Positions 16,901 to 23,978 of a stretch of DNA of 64,000 bases are shown here, piece by piece (within the stretch, counting starts at the first letter, position 1; every line of letters starts with the position of its first letter). The translations under genes and the position numbers were made by a program. Below the pieces are notes generated by a model, which searched no databases, was not told the origin of the DNA, and saw only the letters and a program-made list of their open reading frames with translations. Location of the stretch: positions 806,001-870,000 of the forward strand of contig OZ243932.1 of the NCBI GenBank assembly GCA_965214035.1. Direction: 5' to 3'. This DNA is from JAJDYQ01 sp965214035. GTDB lineage: Bacteria; Pseudomonadota; Gammaproteobacteria; JAJDYQ01.

Positions 16901-18029
16901 CGGTCACCTGATTATGGGCATAATACTCACAGGCATACCGGCTGAATTTACGGCCACCTCCATGATCGGATTTATTGCTCTGGCCGGAATCATTGTACGC
17001 AACTCGATTCTGCTGGTTGATTTTGCCATACATCAGGTCAAAGATGGCAGGACCAATGCCGAAGCTGTTATTAAGGCATGTCGGGCCAGAACGCGCCCTA
17101 TCATCATTACTGCTCTGGCGCTGGTAGCGGGTTCAGCCGTGATTCTGTCCGATCCGATTTTCCAGGGCATGGCGATTTCTTTATTGTTTGGTGTTCTGGT
17201 GTCATCCGTACTGACCTTGATTGTTATACCGCTTGGCTGTATTTCAGCAGGTAGTTTTTTATGCCCTGAATGCCCAAAACCATCTCCCGATACAGATGGG
17301 TCGCCCGGTGGTTCTGGTGGTTCAACCGGTGGTGACTGGCTTGATGCGGCATGGCCCAGAGCTTCCGCCGTCGGTGCTACAGGCTTTTCCATACTGCGTG
17401 CCATGGCAGTCAAAATTTACACTGCAATGTTGTCCAGCTACAGGTGGATCAGTCAATTCCTCGATGCCGGCAGCGAAAAAATGATTGCTCATGCCGGACG
17501 AATCAAAGCCGAGTTTCAGAGTAGAGAGCAAGAAGCATTAAAGAAACTTGACGAAGAAAACAGATCGGCTTCCGCTCAACACAGGCCGCTAAACAGAACG
17601 ACCATGGAGACCGCCATACAAAAACCGCAACACAAAGAGATCCAGGTTGAGGCGGATCAGTCTCAGGCCGTCGCCAATGATTTACAGATCACCGGGGAAG
17701 ATATGCGCGAGCAGGTAATATCGGATAAACCCGTACCGGTTATCAAAAAACGGGTGGCAAGAAAGAAAAAAGTACAGGCGGCACCTGCCACAAAAAAGCG
17801 AAAGCGTCCTGCAGTCCGGGCTAAAGTCGTCGGGGGAGCAAAAAAGCCTTCAGTACCTGCTTCAATGAGAGCGCCGGTCGAACAGAAAACGGAAAAAGAT
17901 CGTCCGGGCAACAAAGCAGCAACAGAGAAAACTACGGCAATCATACCGAAAGCATCGCCGTCTGCTCCGGCGATACCACCACGTGGTAAAGTCAATCGGC
18001 GCGGCATCCGCCTGAACCCGGATATATGA
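13926..18029 (+). CDS. RND efflux transporter permease with long basic C-terminal tail
   Basis: This 1367-residue protein has an AcrB/MexB-like core ending near residue 1110. TM1 lies at about residues 47-66, followed by EDPQISVPMIDI. The proton-relay type helix with GILVDDAIVVIEN is near 447, and the matching C-terminal bundle contains MIGFIALAGIIVRNSILLVD. Usual RND pumps have 1020-1060 residues. Here about 255 extra residues follow TM12: a Gly/Ser linker, an amphipathic helical region, then a Lys/Ala/Pro-rich segment (KKRVARKKK, ATKKRKRPAVRAK) expected in the cytoplasm. The reading frame is continuous and the tail's base composition is like the rest. The substrate is unknown. Confidence 0.92.
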   Translation: MPDNHSDHRKTKADIAARDTMMSGVAPEGQHLGLAGRMAQAFVHSPITPLLFFAMLAMGLMGLLLTPRQEDPQISVPMIDIYVQYPGATATEVASLAIEPLERIMSEIPGVKHVYSATERGQGMVTVRFIVGEEMGSSIVKVHDKIQSNMDKMPLGILPPLVKPVGIDDVPIVTLTLWSENLDQGQLRTLSNDVLQRLKEIPDTGSGFVVGGLREQIRVQVRPERLSGYNVSLDLVAQTIRTANSELKAGDTESSGKYFTVYTGSFLRTADDIANLVIATRDDAPIYVRDVADVTEGPEEPQSLVTYYSGHKHGDQLAAHGVPAVTIAMAKKVGSNGVTVAENILNKIEALSSDGAGLITPDVHVEVTRNYGETARNKVNALILKLFIATGAVTLLVWFFLGWRPALVVTLVIPVVLLMTVFSAWIGDFTIDRVSLFALIFSIGILVDDAIVVIENIYRRWLEKGVTDTETAIDAVREVGNPTILATFTVVAALMPMAFVSGLMGPYMSPIPMLGSVAMIISLFAAFVFVPYLAMRIKPGMAALHKAEEAERKDNERVSSVLDKILLPLIEDSKKGRVFLIGLIVIFFLVCAMFILKWVPVKMLPYDNKPEFSVVINMPAGTALPETANLTNRIAEHIRDGVPHITAMQNYVGTARPFDFNGMVRHYYLRNRPWQAEIQVQLTDKNDRDESSHELAVMARKVINEIVADYNNANPVPGKGVRTTVVEMPPGPPVLQTVVAEIYGPDAETRRDVARQMTQIFERTEGMADVDNYLHDEFNVFRFQVDVDKAVRSGISVDTINRNLSMALGENSLGDVKRGSALEPTYIILEVPLSDRSDMSRLGDLPIPMSDGRGTVPLAELGIFEPVSQDQIIYHKDLRPVEYVVGDAVGRLGAPIYPMLQINSALQQEENKTMDGINMQGSFAGAPEDTGQSAFEWGGEWTVTYETFRDMGLAFAVALIVIYILVVWEFGNFIVPAIIMAPIPLTLLGIIPGHLIMGIILTGIPAEFTATSMIGFIALAGIIVRNSILLVDFAIHQVKDGRTNAEAVIKACRARTRPIIITALALVAGSAVILSDPIFQGMAISLLFGVLVSSVLTLIVIPLGCISAGSFLCPECPKPSPDTDGSPGGSGGSTGGDWLDAAWPRASAVGATGFSILRAMAVKIYTAMLSSYRWISQFLDAGSEKMIAHAGRIKAEFQSREQEALKKLDEENRSASAQHRPLNRTTMETAIQKPQHKEIQVEADQSQAVANDLQITGEDMREQVISDKPVPVIKKRVARKKKVQAAPATKKRKRPAVRAKVVGGAKKPSVPASMRAPVEQKTEKDRPGNKAATEKTTAIIPKASPSAPAIPPRGKVNRRGIRLNPDI

Positions 18030-18114
18030 ACAGGAAAAACCTGCTCAAGCCAGATCCGTTTATCCAAAGGCTGGGTATAGAAAACTGTCATCATAGGCGT
18101 CGAGGATAATGGCC

Positions 18115-19323
18115 ATGAAAAATTTGACAGATCCGGAACTGTCGGTACTACTGAATGATACAGAGTCAGATCGTGTCGAGCGCAAACAATCACTCAGAGG
18201 CGATGCCCGTAAAAAGATAAAGCAGGCTATTTGTGCATTCGCCAATGACCTGCCGGGTTACAATGAGCCGGGAATTCTCTTTATCGGAGTGACTGATGAT
18301 GGAACCCCTGCCAATGAACCGATTACAGAGCAACTGCTGATATCACTGGCAGACATGAAGACAGATGGCAACATATTACCGCCGCCTGCGCTCTATGTGG
18401 AAAAGCGGACTTTAAACGGAGGAGAAATAGCTGTGGTAACTGTCATGCCGTCAGACATGCCTCCGGTAAAATATGAGGGTCGCATCTGGATTCGCGCAGG
18501 GCCTCGCCGGGCGATCGCCAACGAACAGGAAGAGCGTATTTTGAATGAAAAACGCAGATACAAAAATCTTCCCTTTGATATCTACCCGTTTCCTCCGGCA
18601 GAATTATCTGATTTATCCCGTACAAAATTTGAAAATGAATATTTGCCGAAGGCCTTTGCTCCTGATGTTCTGGAAACCAATGAACGTTCTTATGAAGAGC
18701 GGTTGTCGTCATGCAAAATGATTGTATCCCCGCAGGATAGCACACCTACCGTACTGGGGCTGCTTGCCCTGGGAAAAAGCCCGCAGGACTTTCTGCCCGG
18801 AGGGTACATTCAATTTTTACGTATTAACGGCAGCGAACTTGCTGATCCCGTTAATGATGAAGAAAATATTCGGGGAACAGTGGTGGATATTCTCCGACGC
18901 ATGGAAGAAAAGTTGAAGGCTCATAACCGGACAGCTGTCGATATTACTTCACATCCGACGCATCAACTGGAACAGCCTTATCCATTGCCTGCTGTCCATC
19001 AGATTCTATACAACGCCGTATTGCATCGTACATACGAGGATACTCGTGCCCCTGTTCAAGTGTACTGGTTTAACGACAGAATTGAGATATATAGCCCCGG
19101 TGGCCCCTACGGCAATGTAACCTCCGAGAACTTTGGTACCCCCGGTATAACGGACTATCGAAATCCCAATATGGCGGAAGTGTTAAAAACATTCGGCTAT
19201 GTTCAGAAATTTGGTCGGGGTATCGCAGTGGCACGCCGGGAGATGCAAAAAAACGGCAATCCGGAGCCGGAATTTGACCCACAGCCCAACGCGGTACTCT
19301 GCATACTGAGGAGCAAACCATGA
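18115..19323 (+). CDS. AlbA_2 (Schlafen-like) / HATPase_c_4 protein
   Basis: This protein of about 402 residues has an N-terminal AlbA_2/Schlafen-type DNA-binding domain (ESDRVERKQSLRGD start, IGVTDDGTP, IRAGPRRAIANEQE). A C-terminal GHKL-type ATPase domain follows, with AVHQILYNAVLHRTYE, VYWFNDRIEIYSPGGPYG and FGRGIAVARREM. This combination is annotated as a putative transcriptional regulator or ATP-dependent RecG-like protein; it is common near accessory and defence genes. The ATG at 18115 has GAGGAT well spaced upstream; the ATG at 18109 is in frame but too close to it. Its stop overlaps the ParA-like start by four bases, indicating a two-gene unit. Confidence 0.85.
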   Translation: MKNLTDPELSVLLNDTESDRVERKQSLRGDARKKIKQAICAFANDLPGYNEPGILFIGVTDDGTPANEPITEQLLISLADMKTDGNILPPPALYVEKRTLNGGEIAVVTVMPSDMPPVKYEGRIWIRAGPRRAIANEQEERILNEKRRYKNLPFDIYPFPPAELSDLSRTKFENEYLPKAFAPDVLETNERSYEERLSSCKMIVSPQDSTPTVLGLLALGKSPQDFLPGGYIQFLRINGSELADPVNDEENIRGTVVDILRRMEEKLKAHNRTAVDITSHPTHQLEQPYPLPAVHQILYNAVLHRTYEDTRAPVQVYWFNDRIEIYSPGGPYGNVTSENFGTPGITDYRNPNMAEVLKTFGYVQKFGRGIAVARREMQKNGNPEPEFDPQPNAVLCILRSKP

Positions 19324-20330
19324 ACATACCAGTGCTGACTTTTTTCAATAATAAAGGTGGTGTTGGCAAGACCTCGCTGATTTATCATCTGGCGTGGATG
19401 TACTCTATGCTGGGTAAAAAAGTAGTAGTTACTGATTTGGACCCACAGGCCAATCTCACTGCCGCTTTTCTGACCGAAGAAAAAATTGCCGAGCTTTGGG
19501 AAGAACAGCAGCCCGGTTCTTCGATCTATCATTGTATCAAGCCTCTTGCAGGAATAGGGGATATTGTTAAACCCGCATTACAGGAGATAGACACCGGCCT
19601 GTTTTTAATTCCCGGAGATGTTGATCTTGCCGGGTTTGAAGACAGGCTTTCCGATGAATGGCCTCAAAGCATGAGAGACAACGATCTTTATCGTCCCATG
19701 AGAACGCTTTCCGCTTTTGGGCAGATCATGCAAATGGGAGCACAGCAAATCGGAGCGGATATTATTCTGGTCGATATCGGTCCCAATCTGGGGGCCATAA
19801 ACCGGTCCGTACTGATTGCAACGGATTATGTGGTCATTCCGCTCGGAACGGATCTGTTTTCGCTACAGGGGCTGAAGAATCTGGGTCCGACTCTAAGGTT
19901 CTGGAAAAACTTGTGGAGCAAACGAATGGATAACTGGAACGATAGCGAAGAAAGCCATGATTACGACGACTTTAACCTGCCTGAAGGAAAAATGCAGCCC
20001 ATCGGATATGTATGCCAGCAGTATAGCGTGCGTCTGGAGCGCCCGGTGAAGGCATATGCAAAGTGGGCGGACCAGATTCCACAGACTTATCGGCAGGCTG
20101 TTTTACAAGAAAAAAACCCGAAATCCATGAAACCACAGGATGATCGTTACTGTCTGGCGACCGTTAAACATTACCGCAGCCTTATTCCCATGGGACAGGA
20201 ACATCGCAAGCCGATCTTCAGATTGACTCCGGCAGACGGAGCCATCGGGGCACATGCTAATGCCGTTCGGGATGCAGAAAATGACTTCAGGGCACTGACC
20301 AGAAAGATTGACGATCAGATCGAGGTATAA
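19320..20330 (+). CDS. ParA-family ATPase paired with the AlbA_2 protein
   Basis: This 336-residue P-loop ATPase carries the deviant Walker A motif FNNKGGVGKTS (residues 8-18), DLDPQANLT as the A' motif, and ILVDIGPNLGAINR as Walker B. ParA proteins position DNA or protein cargo, but here no parB or parS-like array is nearby. The C-terminal 130 residues form an unusual extension (ERPVKAYAKWADQIPQTYR and a late LIPMGQEHRKPIFRL block) found in ParA-like proteins outside plasmid partition. Translation is coupled to the AlbA_2 gene. A role in regulation or defence is an inference from the pairing only. Confidence 0.85.
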   Translation: MNIPVLTFFNNKGGVGKTSLIYHLAWMYSMLGKKVVVTDLDPQANLTAAFLTEEKIAELWEEQQPGSSIYHCIKPLAGIGDIVKPALQEIDTGLFLIPGDVDLAGFEDRLSDEWPQSMRDNDLYRPMRTLSAFGQIMQMGAQQIGADIILVDIGPNLGAINRSVLIATDYVVIPLGTDLFSLQGLKNLGPTLRFWKNLWSKRMDNWNDSEESHDYDDFNLPEGKMQPIGYVCQQYSVRLERPVKAYAKWADQIPQTYRQAVLQEKNPKSMKPQDDRYCLATVKHYRSLIPMGQEHRKPIFRLTPADGAIGAHANAVRDAENDFRALTRKIDDQIEV

Positions 20331-20431
20331 ATGGAAGGTCGGTCCTCACTCCCATCCTGAAAACATTTTCCGGGCAGGGTGCGGCCTGATATGCTACATT
20401 AGAGCATCCTGTTGAATCGCGGATAGTTTTC

Positions 20432-20797
20432 ATGCGGACCTTTGGAATCACAGTCGTATCGCTACTGTTACTTGTATCGCCGGTGTTACCGGCCATGCCA
20501 CCGGCACCGGCCGGCCCCTACCAGTCGCTGGAGGATGAACTGGCTCGCAGAGAACCCCTGCCAGTGCCGGCCTTGCCGGATCGGGTAGTACAGCCTGCCG
20601 ATGCCTGTGAAGATGGTCGCTCGCCGCATGTGAGCAAGCCATTTGGTTCAGCCGGGCACGGTCAATGGGATTGGGGCGTTCCTGCCATGCAACAATTTCC
20701 GGCATATGCAGATGCTGCCTTTCCAGACGGTACGCCACGCTCAAAGCGGCACTGTAACCCGCATAGTCGGCCCTGGGGAAAGCCGTGGTGGCAGTGA
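20432..20797 (+). CDS. Small secreted Pro-rich protein
   Basis: This 121-residue protein has a clear signal peptide (residues 1-21, LLLLVSPVLPA). The mature part is Pro-rich and ends HSRPWGKPWWQ. It has two or three Cys residues and many aromatic residues near its end. It lies immediately before the second ParA-like gene. The opposite strand is also open over this stretch, so codon-based confirmation would help. Family not recognised. Confidence 0.5.
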   Translation: MRTFGITVVSLLLLVSPVLPAMPPAPAGPYQSLEDELARREPLPVPALPDRVVQPADACEDGRSPHVSKPFGSAGHGQWDWGVPAMQQFPAYADAAFPDGTPRSKRHCNPHSRPWGKPWWQ

Positions 20798-20830
20798 CAG
20801 ATATACCATACAACAGTTAAGCCGCAATCA

Positions 20831-21469
20831 ATGATTACTGTGATTGGCAATTTGAAGGGCGGAGCAGGCAAAAGCACGGTGGCCTTTAATATAGGCGTCC
20901 GGCTAGCCATGGCAGGTCATACAGTGGTGGCCTATGATCTTGATCCGCAGAAGACGCTGCATGATGTTGCCTCAATCAGGGCAGAGCAAGGTTATGAACC
21001 GCAGTTTCCTGTTTATCTGCCGGACATGCAGCTGATCGGCAAGCTGCGGTCGCACAACGGTGCTGTGCTGACAGATGTGGGCTCTGCCAATATTGACGGT
21101 ATGAAAGCGGCCATATCGATCTGTCACAGAATTGTTATCCCGGTCCCGCCCAGTCAGGCTGATATATGGTCAACCCAGCGATTTATCCGTATCATTGAAC
21201 AGGTGAGAGGCGACGACATGCCTGAACTGCTGGCATTTATAAACCGTGCGGACACACACCATGCCGTGCGCGAGACCGATGAAGCGGCTGCTGCGCTGGC
21301 AACACTGCGGGGTATCAGGCTGCTGGATGGCAGACTGGGACAAAGGACAGCATTTCGGCGTTCGTTCAGTGAAGGGCTGGCAGTTCAAGAACTTGAGCCG
21401 CGCAGCAAGGCGACCACTGAAATGCTGTCACTACTAACAGAACTTTACCCGGAAATACAGGAAAAATGA
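20831..21469 (+). CDS. ParA/MinD-like ATPase (orphan)
   Basis: This short 212-residue ParA-like ATPase has NLKGGAGKSTVAFN (Walker A, residues 6-19), YDLDPQKTLHD, and TDVGSANIDGMKAA in place of Walker B. Short ParA orphans of this type position chemoreceptors, carboxysomes, pili or other cargo. Its stop overlaps the start of the following TPR-like membrane protein by four bases (ATGA), so that protein is the best candidate partner. It differs clearly from the longer ParA-like protein encoded 500 bases upstream. Confidence 0.88.
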   Translation: MITVIGNLKGGAGKSTVAFNIGVRLAMAGHTVVAYDLDPQKTLHDVASIRAEQGYEPQFPVYLPDMQLIGKLRSHNGAVLTDVGSANIDGMKAAISICHRIVIPVPPSQADIWSTQRFIRIIEQVRGDDMPELLAFINRADTHHAVRETDEAAAALATLRGIRLLDGRLGQRTAFRRSFSEGLAVQELEPRSKATTEMLSLLTELYPEIQEK

Positions 21470-22512
21470 AAATCGTTCCACAATTAATCATCCTTGTGAT
21501 CCTGCTGGCGGTCGGTTGGATAGCCTACGAAAAGCATGATGCTTTCAGAGAGCTTGTTAATGATATTGCCCAGTACAGCGGCATTATAGTTGATCGCCCT
21601 CACTTGCCGACTGTCGAAGACGGTGCGCCGCGGGTGCGGACACCAGTGGCTTCGGAAACGGTGGGCGAACCGATAGCCAATGCTGAACAACCGGATCAAT
21701 CCACCGTAAAAAAACAGGATGTACTATCGTCGCCTGTGGCAGAGCCTGCCAGCCCGTTGACAGCTCGTGACTCGACCTCTCTGGAAGAGGCCGATACAGC
21801 GAAACAATCTGAAGCTCCGGAGGTGCAGGAAGGGCCTGCGCAGCAACACTCGATAACCGACTCTGATTTATTCCGGTCAGAGCCAGCTGCCTCAGTCAGT
21901 CCTGATGAAGAAAGTTGGATAACTGCCACTACTGATACTGAAAGCAGCCCGGCATCCACTGATCACGCGCTACAGACCCGCAGTGCAAACACGGGTGAAT
22001 CACGTGCCGACACAAAGCCCATGGTCAGGTCAGCAGAGACCGCGAAGGCTCAGGATGGACGGTTCGAATACCCCCGTAATCCAGATACTCCTCGCTCGGG
22101 TGCATTCCATACCGATAAACCCGATGTGGATGGCCCACAAGACGTGATAAGGCCTGCTGTTGAGCCGTTATTACCTGCCGAAGCCAGAACTCTTCAGCGC
22201 AAACAAAACGCCCTTGCCGGTCTGGTAGCTGCCAGACGGGCGTGGCACAGCGGTCAACCCGGTCAGGCTATCTGGCAATACCAATATCTCATGCGGGAAT
22301 ATGGCAATCATCCAGACTTTGCGGGAGAGCTGGGAAATATCTACCTCTCCCGCGGAGAAACCAGACTGGCTGTCGATGCGTATTCTGAAGCCGTTATTCG
22401 GTTGCTGAAAAATGGTGACAGGCCACGCGCCGCCAGGACCCTGAATATTATTCATAACCTGGATCAAGAGCGGGCGGACATATTGAGGCAGTACTTTGCC
22501 CCTTTGCATTAG
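21466..22512 (+). CDS. Membrane-anchored TPR-like protein with disordered linker
   Basis: This 348-residue protein has a single N-terminal transmembrane helix (residues 5-21) and a long acidic Ser/Thr/Pro-rich low-complexity linker (about residues 50-235). A C-terminal helical region follows with TPR-type repeats (GLVAARRAWHSGQPGQAIWQ, YLMREYGNHPDFAGELGNIY, AVDAYSEAVI). This is a tether-plus-scaffold design. Coupling to the ParA-like gene suggests that the pair localise something at the inner membrane; that is inference. Confidence 0.78.
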   Translation: MKIVPQLIILVILLAVGWIAYEKHDAFRELVNDIAQYSGIIVDRPHLPTVEDGAPRVRTPVASETVGEPIANAEQPDQSTVKKQDVLSSPVAEPASPLTARDSTSLEEADTAKQSEAPEVQEGPAQQHSITDSDLFRSEPAASVSPDEESWITATTDTESSPASTDHALQTRSANTGESRADTKPMVRSAETAKAQDGRFEYPRNPDTPRSGAFHTDKPDVDGPQDVIRPAVEPLLPAEARTLQRKQNALAGLVAARRAWHSGQPGQAIWQYQYLMREYGNHPDFAGELGNIYLSRGETRLAVDAYSEAVIRLLKNGDRPRAARTLNIIHNLDQERADILRQYFAPLH

Positions 22513-22558
22513 CCCATGATACATTGGTCCGTTTTCAAGACTGATAAGGTGCAAACGA

Positions 22559-23239
22559 ATGGCTGCCTTACGCAATGTTCTGGCTTTGATTGGCCTGCTG
22601 GCCCTCATGGCAGGTGGTTACGCTTATTTGAAGTACAAGCCGATATATGACGCATACCGGCCCATGTTGGCTGAAGTCCGGCAGATTGATCTGGAAAAGA
22701 TGAAGTCCATGATGAAAAGCTGGGATATTCCTGCCCTCATCAGGCTGGGTGATGAACTCGACCCCAGAGCTTCGGAAGTCTATAAAACAATGCTGGAGAG
22801 ATTGATTGAGACCAAAAACTCTGCTGATGCTACCGTTTGGAAAGTGCCCGTTGAAGAAGGTCTGTCGGTTGAAGATGTTGAAGTATCAATGAAAAATATA
22901 GCCAATGAGCACAACATAAAAAATGTTGGCGAGCTGCCATTATCGGAGCAGGTTCGATTGATGACCGGTGAAGAGCAACGCTTTCTGAAGATCTATATGT
23001 TCTGCAATCCGTTGACGGCGATGAACATGGTGCAGCACAGCGATGCGTATTCCGCTTATCTGCCCTGCCGAATTTCACTGATCGAAGACAAAGAAGGAAA
23101 GCTGTGGTTGTATGCTCTGGACATGGACATGATGATTTGGGGAGGTGCCACACTGCCGGACTATCTGAAAGAGGAGGCCCTCAGTGTGCGCTCCATCATC
23201 AAGGACATTATGGAGCGTGCGGCGGAAGGCGACTTCTAG
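22559..23239 (+). CDS. DUF302 domain protein, membrane-anchored
   Basis: This 226-residue protein has an N-terminal hydrophobic anchor (residues 5-25) and a DUF302 domain at the C-terminal half, recognisable by YSAYLPCRISLIEDKEGKLW followed by LYALDMDMMIWGG. DUF302 proteins are small alpha/beta folds of unknown biochemical role, frequent in sulfur-oxidising and heavy-metal-exposed bacteria. It ends the ParA/TPR gene run and is followed by a terminator-like stem. Confidence 0.82.
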   Translation: MAALRNVLALIGLLALMAGGYAYLKYKPIYDAYRPMLAEVRQIDLEKMKSMMKSWDIPALIRLGDELDPRASEVYKTMLERLIETKNSADATVWKVPVEEGLSVEDVEVSMKNIANEHNIKNVGELPLSEQVRLMTGEEQRFLKIYMFCNPLTAMNMVQHSDAYSAYLPCRISLIEDKEGKLWLYALDMDMMIWGGATLPDYLKEEALSVRSIIKDIMERAAEGDF

Positions 23240-23257
23240 AATCTGCTCATGTCAGTC

Positions 23258-23292
23258 TAAAAAGCTGGTCGGATTACAGAGCGGCTTTTTTT
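23258..23292 (+). terminator. Probable terminator after the DUF302 gene
   Basis: The stem AAAAAGC/GCTTTTT with a loop of about 19 bases is followed directly by a T-run. The stem is AT-rich, so strength is uncertain, but its position 20 bases after the stop codon fits. Confidence 0.5.
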
Positions 23293-23337
23293 GTTTCGGG
23301 GCGATCTGTCGCAGCGGATAATTTTTGTCGATAGTGG

Positions 23338-23365
23338 GTGACATTTACAGCCGTTGCGCTATAAT
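23338..23365 (+). promoter_or_regulatory. Putative sigma70 promoter of the rimP operon
   Basis: GTGACA at 23338-23343 and a perfect TATAAT at 23360-23365 are separated by 16 bases. Transcription would start near 23372, about 110 bases before rimP. Confidence 0.6.
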
Positions 23366-23413
23366 CCGGGCCGGACTTCTCCGGTGAGTCAATAAATATC
23401 GGCAGTTTATTGG

Positions 23414-23438
23414 AATGGGCCTATTGGCCCATTTTTTA
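23414..23438 (+). terminator. Terminator-like hairpin in the rimP leader
   Basis: An eight-pair stem (AATGGGCC/GGCCCATT) with a TATT loop runs into six T. It is a textbook intrinsic terminator placed between the promoter and rimP, so it probably acts as an attenuator or is overridden by antitermination involving NusA, which this operon encodes. Rfam has a leader RNA near rimP in some proteobacteria; whether this matches is untested. Confidence 0.75.
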
Positions 23439-23481
23439 TTTATGTCAATAAAACTGTACGGATTAAGGGCATGAGTGACAC

Positions 23482-23940
23482 ATGAATCCGCTTGTGGCAA
23501 AGCTGGAAAAGCTGTTGAAGCCTGTTATGGAAAGCCTGGGTTATGAGCTTATCGGACTGGAATACGGTGACCGGGGACGAGGGATGCTGCTGCGCATCTA
23601 TATCGATAAGGAAACCGGCATACAGATCGCCGATTGTGAAACGGTCAGCCGGCGTATCAGTGCGATTCTTGATGTTGAGGATATTATGGCGGGACACTAT
23701 GATCTGGAAGTTTCCTCGCCGGGGCTGGATCGTCCCTTGTTTAAGGCGGAGCACTACCGGCGTTTTATATCGCGGCGTATCAAGATCGTGATGGTGGCAC
23801 CCCAACTGGGACGCCGTCGATTCACTGGAGTTTTGCGGGATTTTAGCGATGAGCAGATCACTATCGAGGTTGATAATGAAGTATTCAAACTGCCGTTTGC
23901 CGATGTGGCGAGTGCAAGGCTAGTGCCGGAATTTAAGTGA
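23482..23940 (+). CDS. rimP: Ribosome maturation factor RimP
   Basis: This 152-residue protein of usual length has the family's GYELIGLEY start, LRIYIDKETGIQIADCETVSR, and YDLEVSSPGLDRPLF, the most conserved RimP block. It is needed for 30S subunit maturation. It opens the conserved rimP-nusA-infB-rbfA-truB operon. Confidence 0.95.
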   Translation: MNPLVAKLEKLLKPVMESLGYELIGLEYGDRGRGMLLRIYIDKETGIQIADCETVSRRISAILDVEDIMAGHYDLEVSSPGLDRPLFKAEHYRRFISRRIKIVMVAPQLGRRRFTGVLRDFSDEQITIEVDNEVFKLPFADVASARLVPEFK

Positions 23941-23978
23941 ACTGGAGCCGGAGACACCTGTTTAGGAGTTAATTGACG

